A DNA stretch of 19,980 nt from an uncultured Prevotellaceae bacterium (GCA_946407325.1 CAMJNN010000016.1:1-19980); one strand, 5' to 3'. Positions 1 through 8,214 are shown, counted from the stretch's first letter. Translations and numbers: made by a program. Notes: a model not told the origin generated them from the sequence alone.

Positions 1-251
1 TCACGGTTTATCTCGCCGAAAGTGAAAAGATAACGCTCCAAAGGACGAGCCACTTGCTGCTCTACCTCTTCACTGGTGGCTCCAGGATAAACAGCCACTA
101 CAACACCCTGACGGATGGTGGCATGGGGGAATTCGTCTTTCGGCATGACATACATGCCGTAAATACCCATCACAAACAATATGCCGATGATGAGTAGCAA
201 TATCGAATAGTGCTCCAGCGGCCAGCGGAGCCAGCTCATTTTCTTTTCCAT
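1..251 (-). CDS. RND efflux inner-membrane permease, N-terminal fragment (3' end outside window)
   Basis: Only the first 83 codons are present; the gene runs off the left edge. The protein starts at the ATG complementary to 249-251. A short cytoplasmic stretch leads into a first membrane helix (about residues 17-33), then the periplasmic sequence MPKDEFPHATIRQGVVV and the PGATSEEVEQQVARPLE block. That block is the standard beginning of AcrB/MexB-family pumps (cf. 'yPGas.eeVe..v..piE'). The start is only 2 bases from the stop of the upstream membrane-fusion protein gene, so the two are one transcription unit and the products should form a tripartite, proton-driven exporter with an outer-membrane factor encoded elsewhere. 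Substrate cannot be told from this fragment. Family assignment is strong; whether it is an HAE-1 drug pump or another RND class is open. Confidence 0.9.
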   Translation of the reverse strand, partial: MEKKMSWLRWPLEHYSILLLIIGILFVMGIYGMYVMPKDEFPHATIRQGVVVAVYPGATSEEVEQQVARPLERYLFTFGEINR

Positions 252-253
252 AA

Positions 254-1288
254 TCAGTAAATTACTTTGGTACCCTCACTCAGTTTCTGATATCCCTCAA
301 CAACTACTCGCTGACCTTCGTTGATACCTGATGTGATAGTTACATGATTACCGTTGGTCTGACCGATGGTTACATTCGTACGATGTGCCTTGTTTTCGCC
401 ATCAATGGTCCATACGAACAATTGTCCACCTGCATTTTTCTGAACGCAGGTAACAGGTATGCTGATAGTGTTTTGTGTTGTTGTAGCATCATCACCACCT
501 TGACCAAATGTTACATTGGCTACCATACCTGGCAAGAGTTTCTTGTCAGGATTCTGTACTTGGATGCGAATTTCGTATGTATGAGTCAGGGCATCAGCTT
601 GAGCACCCTTTTCTATAAGTCCGCCATTTACCTGTTTGTCGGCTGCAGTGACACTGATGGCGCTCGGAGTGTTTGAACCGATTGTGTTCATCTCTGTTTC
701 TGGTATAGACACTTTCACCTTCACAGTATTGATATCGAGGATAGTCACTACTGTCTGCGAGGGCATTGCTGTTTCACCAGCACCTACCATCTTGCGACCA
801 ATTACTCCACTAACAGGCGCAATGAGTTGACAGTCGGCCAAGTTCTTCTTGGCAATGGCCAGTTGTGATTCTGCCTGTTGCACCTTGCTCTGTATCTCCA
901 CCCATTTTACTTCAGGCAATGATCCGTTGTCGTGCAGCATACCATAACGCTGTAATGCATCATTGGCTTGTGTCATACCTGATTCGGCTATGGCCAGCAT
1001 GTTGCGTGCGGAAGTGTCATCCATGTCGGCGATGAGTTGTCCACGACCCACGGTCTGTCCTTCGTTCACCAACATTCTTCTCACTACTCCCATGCCAGTA
1101 AAGCTCACAGCTGTAGTTTCGTTTGCCTCTACAATGCCTACATACGTCTGACTTCCGCCATTGCTGGTTGATTCTACCACTTCTGTCAATACACGTGTAG
1201 GAGCTTTTTCTTGTTTGCTTTTACCTCCTGAACAGCTGCCCATTGCCAATCCAAAGGCGAGCAGTCCCATAAACATTATTGATCTCAT
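254..1288 (-). CDS. RND efflux periplasmic adaptor (membrane fusion protein), lipoprotein
   Basis: A 344-residue HlyD/AcrA-family adaptor that bridges the inner-membrane RND pump and an outer-membrane channel. The N-terminus has a lipoprotein signal with Cys19 (AMGSC) as the likely lipidated residue. The biotinyl-lipoyl half-motif 'VNEGQTVGRGQLIADMD' lies near residues 74-90. A helical hairpin (about 95-145, rich in Ala, Gln and Lys) follows, then the second lipoyl half 'QLIAPVSGVIGRKMVGAGE' near 153-171. Beta-barrel and membrane-proximal domains follow, with 'LLPGMVANVTF' near 252. The C-terminus 'GINEGQRVVVEGYQKLSEGTKV' is typical of the family. Length is normal. It precedes the pump gene by 2 bases and has its own Bacteroidetes-type promoter upstream. 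Substrate is unknown. Confidence 0.93.
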   Translation of the reverse strand: MRSIMFMGLLAFGLAMGSCSGGKSKQEKAPTRVLTEVVESTSNGGSQTYVGIVEANETTAVSFTGMGVVRRMLVNEGQTVGRGQLIADMDDTSARNMLAIAESGMTQANDALQRYGMLHDNGSLPEVKWVEIQSKVQQAESQLAIAKKNLADCQLIAPVSGVIGRKMVGAGETAMPSQTVVTILDINTVKVKVSIPETEMNTIGSNTPSAISVTAADKQVNGGLIEKGAQADALTHTYEIRIQVQNPDKKLLPGMVANVTFGQGGDDATTTQNTISIPVTCVQKNAGGQLFVWTIDGENKAHRTNVTIGQTNGNHVTITSGINEGQRVVVEGYQKLSEGTKVIY

Positions 1289-1323
1289 ATAATTTGCTTT
1301 TTTATTTTCTTCTTTATCGCCTG

Positions 1324-1354
1324 CAAAATTCGTAACATTATTTATATTCTCAAA
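1324..1354 (-). promoter_or_regulatory. Predicted promoter of the RND operon
   Basis: On the minus strand a TTTG -33 element (1351-1354) lies 19 bases upstream of GAATTTTG (1324-1331), which matches the Bacteroidetes -7 consensus TAnnTTTG except for its first base. Its distance to the adaptor ATG at 1288 leaves a leader of about 30 bases. Judged by motif only. Confidence 0.5.
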
Positions 1355-1368
1355 GTCCTAAAAAGGAC
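1355..1368. repeat. Small inverted repeat abutting the RND promoter, possible operator
   Basis: GTCCT-AAAA-AGGAC is a perfect 5-base palindrome half-site pair directly next to the predicted -33 element. Efflux operons are often controlled by local TetR/MarR-type repressors, so an operator is possible, but no regulator gene is visible in this window and a repeat this short can occur by chance. Confidence 0.3.
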
Positions 1369-1408
1369 AATTATTGGCTTATTTTTCCCTTTGTTTTCGA
1401 CTAATACA

Positions 1409-1444
1409 GAGAAAGGACATGATGAAAAAGAATCATGCCCTCTC
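1409..1444 (-). terminator. Imperfect stem-loop downstream of the amylase gene, possible terminator
   Basis: The arms at 1409-1423 (ending GGACATGAT) and 1432-1444 (ATCATGCCCTCTC) pair imperfectly around an A-rich loop, about 58 bases past the amylase stop on the minus strand. There is no clean U-tract after it, so termination is only a guess from position. Confidence 0.35.
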
Positions 1445-1502
1445 AGTTCGAATATATTCTACCAGAAATGTTAGCAGTCCCTTGGTTGTAACATTGGTTT
1501 CA

Positions 1503-3347
1503 TCATAATTCCAAGACTAATGTTTCACGAGGCTGCATCTTCAATTCCTTGCCCAACTGGATGGTCTTGCCCGTCAGTACATCCTTTCCTGTTGCATGTC
1601 CTTGCAGAATCTCTGCATAGATGCTTAGGTTAGCAGTTGTTTCCTTGTCGCTACCATTCAGTATCACAAATACCGTCTTGTCATTTAGCTGACGTGCATA
1701 AGCATATACACTGTTCTCCACCAAGAAGTGTGTCATGCTACCCTTGCTAATCACTTCATTGCCTTTTCGCCAGTGTAGGATGGTCTTGTAGAAGTTGTAG
1801 CATTCGTTTTGTGCACTGGTGCGCCCAGCTGCTGTAAACGCATTCTGCTTGTCGCCTTTCCATCCACCAGGGAAGTCCTTGCGAACATAACCGTCGGTAA
1901 TGGTCTTTACACCATTCATCAGTACTTCTGTGCCATAGTACAATTGAGGAATACGAGGAACTGTAAGTAACATGGTCACAGCCTGTTTCAGTGAAGCAAA
2001 GTCTTGCCCTTCTTCTAGATATCGATCGGTATCATGGTTTTCAATAAAAGTCAGCACCGACAATGGGTTAGGGTAGAGGAAGTCATATACAAAGTTATTA
2101 TAGATACGGTCGAGACCTTGGCCCTGTCCGTCACTCTGTTCCTTCTTGGCGATGTTCACTTTGTCATAGAAGCTGAAGTCCATCACGGTGGTCAGGTTAC
2201 TGTTAAGTGGCTTAGCCGATTTCGAGTCTTTCTGGAACCAAGCAGTGAAAGCAGGCTCGGTTACCCATGACTCACCAACAACATTAAAGTTAGGGTACTC
2301 TTTGTTGATAGCCTTCATCCAATGGCTCATCGCCTGATAATCAGCATAAGGGTAGGTATCCATGCGGATGCCATCGATGTCTGCATATTCTACCCACCAG
2401 ATACTAGTTTGCATCAAATAGGTCATCACATGCGGGTTGTTCTGATTCAGATCAGGCATGCCACGAACAAACCAGCCATTGGCCATGCGGTCGAAGTCGT
2501 GCTTCGAGGCGTATGGATCTACTACAGGGGTAAGACGGTAATTAGTCTGCACGAAGTTTTCCTGATAGTCAGAATGATTGAACCAGTCGCGAGAAGGCAT
2601 ATCCTTTAACCATATATGTTCACTGCCACAATGGTTGAAGATCATGTCCATCACTACCTTGAGACCTTTCTCGTGTGCCTTCGCAATAAGCTGACGATAT
2701 TCCTCATTGCTGCCGAAACGAGGGTCAACCTTATAATAGTCGGTAGTAGCATAGCCGTGATAGGAACCACCCCGCATATTATTCTCCAGTACAGGGGTGA
2801 ACCATAGGGCAGTAATACCTAAGTCGGTGAAATAGTCGAGATGTTGTTCGATGCCTTTCATATCACCGCCATGACGCGCACTTGGTTGACTACGATCCAC
2901 CTTGTAGTCAGACATACCCTTGATATTGTCAATGCTCTCATCGCCATTGGCAAAGCGGTCGGGCATTAGCAGATAAAGCACATCGCTACTGTTGAAACCG
3001 ATATGCTCTTCTCCCTTCTTAGTACGAGCTTTCAACTCATATTCCTGTTTGATTTGTTGTTTGTCTTTTGTGAAGGTAAGCTGCATCTTGCCAGGTTTGG
3101 CATCTTTGATATTAAGATACACCAACAAGTAATTGCGGCTTTCCAATGTAACGGTGTTGGTAATCTCCACGCCAGGGTAGTCGGTAGATACTTGCGAGAA
3201 GCCGATGTCGTTACCATACACCATCAGTTGCAACTCATGCTGTTGCAGTCCAACATACCAGTAGGGTGGGTCAATCTTGTTAATTGTTGCGGCTTGGGAG
3301 ATGATGCTGAGCATCAGGAATCCCAATAAATAAAATAGTTTCTTCAT
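1503..3347 (-). CDS. susA-like: GH13 alpha-amylase / neopullulanase, SusA-like, periplasmic
   Basis: A 614-residue glycoside hydrolase, close in length to Bacteroides SusA (about 617 aa). A cleavable signal peptide covers residues 1 to about 20 (ending SQAA, no lipobox Cys), so the enzyme should be periplasmic. An N-terminal beta-sandwich domain (about 21-110) precedes the GH13 barrel. All four GH13 signature regions are visible: region I DMIFNH (234-239), region II GIRMD with nucleophile Asp330, region III GESW with acid/base Glu359, and region IV ENHD with Asp439 as the transition-state stabiliser. A C-terminal beta domain follows, with ILNGS near 562. It should cut alpha-1,4 links of maltodextrins and pullulan brought into the periplasm. 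No susB, susC or susD is in the window, so this is a lone gene. Exact specificity (neopullulanase, cyclomaltodextrinase or alpha-amylase) is not decidable here. Confidence 0.93.
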   Translation of the reverse strand: MKKLFYLLGFLMLSIISQAATINKIDPPYWYVGLQQHELQLMVYGNDIGFSQVSTDYPGVEITNTVTLESRNYLLVYLNIKDAKPGKMQLTFTKDKQQIKQEYELKARTKKGEEHIGFNSSDVLYLLMPDRFANGDESIDNIKGMSDYKVDRSQPSARHGGDMKGIEQHLDYFTDLGITALWFTPVLENNMRGGSYHGYATTDYYKVDPRFGSNEEYRQLIAKAHEKGLKVVMDMIFNHCGSEHIWLKDMPSRDWFNHSDYQENFVQTNYRLTPVVDPYASKHDFDRMANGWFVRGMPDLNQNNPHVMTYLMQTSIWWVEYADIDGIRMDTYPYADYQAMSHWMKAINKEYPNFNVVGESWVTEPAFTAWFQKDSKSAKPLNSNLTTVMDFSFYDKVNIAKKEQSDGQGQGLDRIYNNFVYDFLYPNPLSVLTFIENHDTDRYLEEGQDFASLKQAVTMLLTVPRIPQLYYGTEVLMNGVKTITDGYVRKDFPGGWKGDKQNAFTAAGRTSAQNECYNFYKTILHWRKGNEVISKGSMTHFLVENSVYAYARQLNDKTVFVILNGSDKETTANLSIYAEILQGHATGKDVLTGKTIQLGKELKMQPRETLVLEL

Positions 3348-3373
3348 GGTATAATGACATTGTGTATATAGTA

Positions 3374-3403
3374 CAAAGATAAAAAGAAAAGCGGAGAAAG
3401 CAA
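3374..3403 (-). promoter_or_regulatory. Predicted promoter of the amylase gene, overlapping the upstream terminator
   Basis: On the minus strand TATCTTTG (3374-3381) is an exact -7 match, with TTG (3401-3403) 19 bases upstream. Its -33 lies at the stem-loop junction and its -7 touches the T-tract of the mmd operon terminator. The leader to the ATG at 3347 is short, about 20 bases. Confidence 0.65.
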
Positions 3404-3421
3404 CAAGCTTTCCCCGCTTTT
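3381..3421 (-). terminator. Terminator of the mce-mmd operon
   Basis: A 15-pair stem (3387-3401 with 3407-3421; one G-U pair) closes a 5-base loop and is followed on the minus strand by C and a run of Ts. It lies about 25 bases past the stop of mmdB. This is the strongest intrinsic terminator in the left half of the window. Confidence 0.85.
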
Positions 3422-3445
3422 TTATCAGCGATTTAAAAATAAACT

Positions 3446-4606
3446 TTAAATCAAGAAGCCCAACAGCACACCAGCTGCCACAGCTGAACCGATCACACCG
3501 GCCACGTTCGGACCCATAGCCTGCATGAGCAGGTAGTTTGATGGGTCGTACTCCAGACCTACGTTCTGTGAAATACGGGCAGCATCAGGCACAGCAGATA
3601 CACCTGCGTTACCAATCAAAGGATTGATCTTGTTGCCCTCTTTCAGGAACAGGTTAAAGAACTTCACGAACAGCACGCCAGAAGCGGTTGCAATCACGAA
3701 TGACAATGCACCCAGACCGAAGATGAGCAGAGAGTTCACAGTGATGAACTCAGAAGCCTGAGTTGAGCAACCTACGGTGAAGCCCAACAGGATGGTTACC
3801 ACGTCAATCAACTGGTTGCGGGCAGTTTCTGCCAAACGACGGGTCACGCCACTTTCCTTCAGCAGGTTACCGAAGAACAGCATACCCAACAGAGGCAGAC
3901 CTGAAGGTACCAGGAAGGCAGTCAGCAACAGACCTACGATTGGGAAGATCACCTTCTCATTCTTAGAAACGGCTCTTGGAGGTTTCATGCGGATGACGCG
4001 TTCCTTCTTGGTGGTGAGCAGTCGCATGATAGGCGGCTGAATCACTGGCACCAAAGCCATGTATGAGTAAGCTGCCACAGCGATGGCACCCATCAAGTTA
4101 GGAGCCAGTTTACTGGATAGGAAGATAGCGGTAGGACCGTCAGCACCACCGATGATACCGATAGCACCTGCCTGCTGAGGATCGAAGCCCAGCAAAAGTG
4201 CCAGCATGTAAGCGCCAAAGATACCAAACTGAGCAGCTGCACCGATGAGCACCAGACGAGGCTGGGAAATCAGGGCTGAGAAGTCGGTCATAGCACCGAT
4301 GCCAAGGAAGATCAGTGGTGGATACCAGCCGTTTGTTACACCTCCGTACAGAATATTGAATACGGAGTTAGATTCATATACACCTACTTTCAAACCTGCA
4401 TCGAGGTTGAAAGGCACGTTACCTACCAGGATACCGAAGCCAATTGGTACGAGCAACATAGGCTCGAACTCCTTGGTCACAGCCAGGTAGATGAATACCA
4501 AACCCACAAGGATCATGATCCAGTTGCCCAGGGTAGCATTAGCATAACCCGTGTACTCCCAGAATGTCTGCAGGTTGGATCCTAAGAAACTAATAAATTC
4601 TCCCAT
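3446..4606 (-). CDS. mmdB: Na+-translocating methylmalonyl-CoA decarboxylase, beta subunit
   Basis: A 386-residue polytopic membrane protein of the OadB/MmdB/GcdB family, the part that decarboxylates carboxybiotin and exports sodium ions. Eight or more hydrophobic segments are visible. The family hallmark GGADGPT lies at 153-159; its Asp156 is the counterpart of the sodium/proton-coordinating aspartate of Klebsiella OadB. Other family blocks are the Ser/Thr-rich 'GFTVGCSTQASEF' (275-287) and the C-terminal 'GNAGVSAVPDAARISQ' and 'AMGPNVAGVIGSA'. It is the last gene of the operon, 5 bases after the biotin carrier gene, and a strong terminator follows. The subunit alone cannot separate oxaloacetate from methylmalonyl-CoA decarboxylase. 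The neighbouring MmdA-type carboxyltransferase and epimerase make methylmalonyl-CoA the likely substrate. Confidence 0.93.
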   Translation of the reverse strand: MGEFISFLGSNLQTFWEYTGYANATLGNWIMILVGLVFIYLAVTKEFEPMLLVPIGFGILVGNVPFNLDAGLKVGVYESNSVFNILYGGVTNGWYPPLIFLGIGAMTDFSALISQPRLVLIGAAAQFGIFGAYMLALLLGFDPQQAGAIGIIGGADGPTAIFLSSKLAPNLMGAIAVAAYSYMALVPVIQPPIMRLLTTKKERVIRMKPPRAVSKNEKVIFPIVGLLLTAFLVPSGLPLLGMLFFGNLLKESGVTRRLAETARNQLIDVVTILLGFTVGCSTQASEFITVNSLLIFGLGALSFVIATASGVLFVKFFNLFLKEGNKINPLIGNAGVSAVPDAARISQNVGLEYDPSNYLLMQAMGPNVAGVIGSAVAAGVLLGFLI

Positions 4607-4611
4607 ATTCT

Positions 4612-5049
4612 TTATTCAATAACTATAAGGTCAGTACCTTCAAGGATAGAATCACCCTTGCTTACATTAATTGCTACAACCTTTCCATCGCGATCGGAAG
4701 GAATGTTGTTCTCCATCTTCATGGCTTCCAGCACCATCAGTACCTGTCCGCGCTTCACCTCGTCGCCAACATTTACCTTGATCTGCAGGATTACACCTGG
4801 CAGAGGAGACTTGATGCCACTCTTGCCACCAGCTGGACGGCTAACCTTTGCAGGTTCTGGAGCTGCAGCAGCTGCAGGAGCAGCAGCGGCAACTACTGGG
4901 CGAACTACCTTCTTAGGAGCAGCCGGAGCCTTCTCCATCTCTACTGTGTAGGGAACTCCGTTCACCTCTACATGAGCGATGTTTTCTTCAATATCGCCAA
5001 TAGTAACGTTATACTTGTTACCATTGATTGTATATTTATATTCTTTCAT
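4612..5049 (-). CDS. mmdC: Biotin carrier subunit of the decarboxylase
   Basis: A 145-residue biotinyl carrier protein. The N-terminal beta-rich region (1-40) leads into an Ala/Pro/Val-rich flexible linker (about 41-75), which lets the swinging domain reach both partner subunits. The C-terminal biotinyl domain (about 78-145) contains SPLPGVI and EAMKM (108-112). Lys111 is the residue biotinylated by BirA. It carries CO2 from the MmdA carboxyltransferase to the MmdB membrane subunit. Length and design match the gamma/biotin subunits of the Veillonella and Propionigenium decarboxylases. The gene sits between the OadG-like gene and mmdB, 5 bases before the latter. Confidence 0.93.
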   Translation of the reverse strand: MKEYKYTINGNKYNVTIGDIEENIAHVEVNGVPYTVEMEKAPAAPKKVVRPVVAAAAPAAAAAPEPAKVSRPAGGKSGIKSPLPGVILQIKVNVGDEVKRGQVLMVLEAMKMENNIPSDRDGKVVAINVSKGDSILEGTDLIVIE

Positions 5050-5081
5050 TGTTTATATTACTACTTTTAAATATGGTGTAA

Positions 5082-6047
5082 TTATTTTCTTACTACAGGT
5101 ATCTGTCGCATAGCGAAAGCCTTGTTGCTCCAAGAAGATTCTTCTACCTTTGGATCGGTGTGGATAGTCAGCACCATGTCCTCGATATCGTGAACATCGT
5201 TCTGCATGTCATGCAGCGCCATACCGATGGCAGCAAATACTTCACCAGGAGTTTCACCCGCCTTTTTGTCAGCAACGGCAGGAGTCTCACCAGTTTTAGC
5301 ACCCTGAGCTTTCAGCTCGTTCTTCTTGGCCATGTTCAAAGAAATCTTTGCCTGCAGGCTAAATGCGAAGAACAGCAGAATCAAGCAGCTGAACACAACG
5401 GTCATAGCTGTGATAGCCATACCTACACCAGCAGGGTCTTTCTCAGAGAAAGTAACCATCTTCTGGTTTACATCGTTCACCTTGTTGGCGGTGTTAGGAG
5501 TCACATAGGCATCTTTATTCATGCCATTATTGTCCTTAACTTCCCAATTCTCAGCACCCAGCTCAGTCATTGTTGGGTCTTTGCGACCGTATGACTGATC
5601 TGCATGCAAGGTGTTAGCAGGAATCTTCACCTCGTCAATCAAATCCTTGTTGGAGTTGTAAAGACGGATGGTGGTGGTCCTGGTGGGATCCAAGGTGAAG
5701 TCTGTGTGAAGAACACCCTTCTTAGGCTGTCCGTCTGCCCACAGCACGATGTGCTGGCGAGCTGGGATAATAGTCACCTGGTCACCCTTAGGGATAGTAT
5801 ATTGCTCGGCTTGACCGCCTTCTGGCTGTGCCTCGAGGATGTAGCCTGCAACATCTATCTGTCCATAATATTTAACGAATAATTCAATCCATGCGCTGCG
5901 TTCACCATATTCGTCAGTAGCGTTGGTTTCGTTCTGCATCATCACCTCATTGATCAACACCTTGCTGGTGGTTGACAATTGACGGCAAGATGAGAAGCTC
6001 ACTGCCAGCACGAAGGCAAGAATTATTCCAAAATTGATTTTCTTCAT
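5082..6047 (-). CDS. mmdD-like: Lamin-tail-domain/OadG fusion, small anchoring subunit of the decarboxylase
   Basis: A 321-residue protein in the slot where other decarboxylases have a short (about 85-115 aa) OadG/MmdD subunit. It begins with a lipoprotein-type signal (Cys21 after VSFSS). Residues about 30-188 read as a lamin tail domain: 'LINEVMMQNE', 'SAWIELFV', 'DVAGYILE', 'YTIPKGDQVTIIPARQHIVL' with 'LWADG' following, 'LHTDFTL', 'SYGRK' and 'VTPNTAN'. One membrane helix follows (about 208-230), then a charged Lys/Ala linker. The C-terminal tail 'SSWSNKAFAMRQIP' resembles the end of OadG/MmdD subunits that contacts the carboxyltransferase. The lipidated LTD would face the periplasm and the tail the cytoplasm. 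The OadG role is inferred from helix, tail and operon; the LTD call is by pattern. Confidence 0.8.
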   Translation of the reverse strand: MKKINFGIILAFVLAVSFSSCRQLSTTSKVLINEVMMQNETNATDEYGERSAWIELFVKYYGQIDVAGYILEAQPEGGQAEQYTIPKGDQVTIIPARQHIVLWADGQPKKGVLHTDFTLDPTRTTTIRLYNSNKDLIDEVKIPANTLHADQSYGRKDPTMTELGAENWEVKDNNGMNKDAYVTPNTANKVNDVNQKMVTFSEKDPAGVGMAITAMTVVFSCLILLFFAFSLQAKISLNMAKKNELKAQGAKTGETPAVADKKAGETPGEVFAAIGMALHDMQNDVHDIEDMVLTIHTDPKVEESSWSNKAFAMRQIPVVRK

Positions 6048-6069
6048 AAATACTTATTCGATTTAATGA

Positions 6070-7623
6070 TTACAGTGGAATATTACCATGCTTCTTAGCT
6101 GGAGTGGTCTGGCGCTTGTTCTTCAACTGCTCCAGAGCGCGGATGATGCGGAAGCGAGTGTTGCGAGGCTCAATCACATCGTCAATGTAGCCATAAGAAG
6201 CTGCATTGTAAGGATTAGCGAACAACTTCTGGTATTCAGCTTCCTTCTCAGCCAGGAATGCCTTAGGATCTTCCTTCTCCTTAGCTTCCTTAGCAAACAG
6301 CACTGCTACAGCACCAGCAGCACCCATCACAGCGATCTCAGCGGTTGGCCAAGCGTAGTTGATATCAGCACGCAGCTGCTTGCAACCCATCACGATGTGA
6401 GAACCACCGTAGCTCTTGCGCAGGGTAACTGTTACCTTTGGTACAGTAGCCTCGCCAAATGCATACAGCAACTTAGCACCGTGCAGGATCACACCATTGT
6501 ACTCCTGACCAGTACCTGGCAAGAATCCAGGAACGTCAACCAGTGTTACCAATGGAATATTGAATGCGTCGCAGAAACGAACGAAGCGAGCACCCTTACG
6601 AGAAGCGTTGCAGTCGAGCACACCTGCCATCATCTTAGGCTGGTTAGCTACCACACCAACAGACTGGCCGTTCATACGAGCGAAACCAACGATGATGTTC
6701 TTAGCATAGTTCTTGTGAACTTCCAGGAATTCTCCATTATCAACAATTGCGCCAATCACCTCATACATGTCGTATGCGTGGTTAGGATTATCAGGAATAA
6801 TCTCGTTCAGAGAATCCTCAACACGGTCGATTGGGTCGTCGCAAGCCTTGCGTGGAGCCTCTTCCATATTGTTCTGTGGAATGTAGCTGATAAGGTTGCG
6901 GATCAATGCCAGAGCGTCTTCCTCGGTAGAAGCGGTGAAGTGAGTAACACCTGACTTAGAAGAGTGAACGCTTGCACCACCCAGGTTCTCCTCGTTTACA
7001 TCCTCGCCGGTAACGGTCTTTACCACCTTAGGACCAGTGAGGAACATGTATGAAGTACCTTCCATCATGATGGTGAAGTCGGTCAGTGCAGGAGAGTAAA
7101 CGGCACCACCTGCGCAAGGACCGAAGATACCTGAGATCTGTGGGATAACACCAGATGCCAGGATGTTGCGCTCGAAAATCTCAGAATAGCCAGCCAAAGC
7201 GTTAACAGCCTCCTGGATACGAGCACCACCAGAGTCGTTGATACCGATGCAAGGAGCACCCATACGCATAGCGAGGTCCATTACCTTGCAGATTTTCTGT
7301 GCCATTGTCTCAGACAGTGAACCACCAAATACGGTGAAGTCCTGTGCGAAGACATAAACAAGACGGCCGTCGATGGTACCGCAACCGGTTACGACGCCGT
7401 CGCCCAGGAAGTGCTTCTTCTCCTGACCAAAGTTGGTGCAACGATGCTGCACAAACATGTCGATTTCCTCGAAGCTGCCTTCATCCAACAGCATGGTGAT
7501 GCGCTCACGAGCTGTGTACTTACCTTTAGCGTGCTGCTTTTCGATAGCTTTTTCGCCACCGCCCAGACGAGCCTTAGCACGAAGCTCGATCAGTTCTTTA
7601 ATCTTTTCAACCTGATTACTCAT
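6070..7623 (-). CDS. mmdA: Methylmalonyl-CoA decarboxylase alpha subunit (acyl-CoA carboxyltransferase)
   Basis: A 517-residue carboxyltransferase of the propionyl-CoA carboxylase beta / MmdA family. It moves the carboxyl group from (R)-methylmalonyl-CoA to biotin on the carrier subunit. Both crotonase-like halves are present. The oxyanion-hole motifs are SGGARIQE (131-138) and GPCAGGAVY (168-176) in the first half. '[18 protein letters not shown]' (362-379), SYGGSH (404-409) and MGAAGAV (433-439) lie in the second. I chose the ATG at 7623 (MSNQVEK) rather than the one 39 bases upstream, because the latter would overlap the mce stop and the protein then starts where the family usually does. 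It is 19 bases after mce and 22 before the OadG-like gene. A biotin-dependent carboxylase subunit of a PCC is the alternative, but no biotin carboxylase is encoded here and mmdB is. Confidence 0.93.
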   Translation of the reverse strand: MSNQVEKIKELIELRAKARLGGGEKAIEKQHAKGKYTARERITMLLDEGSFEEIDMFVQHRCTNFGQEKKHFLGDGVVTGCGTIDGRLVYVFAQDFTVFGGSLSETMAQKICKVMDLAMRMGAPCIGINDSGGARIQEAVNALAGYSEIFERNILASGVIPQISGIFGPCAGGAVYSPALTDFTIMMEGTSYMFLTGPKVVKTVTGEDVNEENLGGASVHSSKSGVTHFTASTEEDALALIRNLISYIPQNNMEEAPRKACDDPIDRVEDSLNEIIPDNPNHAYDMYEVIGAIVDNGEFLEVHKNYAKNIIVGFARMNGQSVGVVANQPKMMAGVLDCNASRKGARFVRFCDAFNIPLVTLVDVPGFLPGTGQEYNGVILHGAKLLYAFGEATVPKVTVTLRKSYGGSHIVMGCKQLRADINYAWPTAEIAVMGAAGAVAVLFAKEAKEKEDPKAFLAEKEAEYQKLFANPYNAASYGYIDDVIEPRNTRFRIIRALEQLKNKRQTTPAKKHGNIPL

Positions 7624-7642
7624 TGTATTGTAACGATTAATA

Positions 7643-8062
7643 TTATTTATTCGGGTTTTCACAAAGTTCGGTCAACACGGCTGCTGTTGATTTTGGGTGC
7701 AGGAATGCGATGTTCAGGCCTTCAGCACCCTTGCGAGGAGCCTTGTCGATAAGGGCGATGCCCAGACCTTCAGCCTCTGCCAATGCGTTAGCTACGCCAT
7801 CTTCAACACAGAATGCCAAATGATGCATGCCACCGCGACCACCGTTCTTCTCAATAAACTTAGCGATGGTGCTCTCAGGGCTTGTTGGCTCCAACAGCTC
7901 CAGTTTCACTTCGCCAACCTTCAGGAAAGCGGTCTTTACCTTCTGGTCTTCTACAACCTCGATGTTGTAACACTTCAAACCTAAAACATTCTCGAAATAG
8001 GGGAGAGCTTTTTCAATGCTGGGAACTGCGATGCCCAGATGCTCAATGTGTGAAATTTTCAT
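7643..8062 (-). CDS. mce: Methylmalonyl-CoA epimerase
   Basis: A 139-residue VOC/glyoxalase-fold enzyme that interconverts (R)- and (S)-methylmalonyl-CoA, linking methylmalonyl-CoA mutase to the decarboxylase. Two beta-alpha-beta-beta-beta modules are evident. Likely metal ligands are His8 (IEHLGIAV), a residue in 'KLELLEP' (about 55), a His in MHHLAF (79-84) and Glu132 near the end. The [20 protein letters not shown] stretch (106-125) is typical of the family. The start at 8062 (MKISHIEH) is preferred over an in-frame ATG 45 bases upstream, because it matches the usual N-terminus and leaves about 35 bases of leader after the predicted promoter. First gene of the operon. Confidence 0.93.
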   Translation of the reverse strand: MKISHIEHLGIAVPSIEKALPYFENVLGLKCYNIEVVEDQKVKTAFLKVGEVKLELLEPTSPESTIAKFIEKNGGRGGMHHLAFCVEDGVANALAEAEGLGIALIDKAPRKGAEGLNIAFLHPKSTAAVLTELCENPNK

Positions 8063-8104
8063 TTGTTTATTTGTTTTAAAAATTAGTATTTTCCTATTTG
8101 ACTG

Positions 8105-8135
8105 CAAAGTTACACAATTCTATTAAGAGTAGAAA
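8105..8135 (-). promoter_or_regulatory. Predicted promoter of the mce-mmd operon
   Basis: TAACTTTG on the minus strand (8105-8112) is an exact -7 match. TTTC (8132-8135), 19 bases upstream, is a one-mismatch -33. It is back to back with the antiporter promoter. The upstream in-frame ATG at 8107 falls inside the -7, which supports the mce start at 8062. Confidence 0.65.
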
Positions 8136-8154
8136 ATTTTTTTAGCCCTAATTG

Positions 8155-8187
8155 TTGTCAAAAATTATACAAATTGCATTATCTTTG
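8155..8187 (+). promoter_or_regulatory. Predicted promoter of the antiporter gene
   Basis: TATCTTTG (8180-8187) is an exact -7 match, with TTG (8155-8157) 22 bases upstream, slightly wide. Transcription would begin near 8194, which rules out in-frame starts before that and supports the ATG at 8215. Confidence 0.6.
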
Positions 8188-8214
8188 CCCTATCAAAACC
8201 CAAAAGCGAATAAA

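Noticed and set aside
344..676. Plus-strand frame of 110 codons
   Set aside because: Lies wholly within the minus-strand adaptor gene and has no recognisable domain or start signals; it is a shadow frame.
3387..3421. Operator for a maltose-type regulator before the amylase gene
   Set aside because: The inverted repeat is followed by a T-run and lies just after the mmdB stop, so a terminator explains it better.
6088..6954. Plus-strand frame of 288 codons opposite mmdA
   Set aside because: Long but antisense to a clear carboxyltransferase gene. The composition is what a reverse-complement of a biased coding region gives, and there is no family resemblance.
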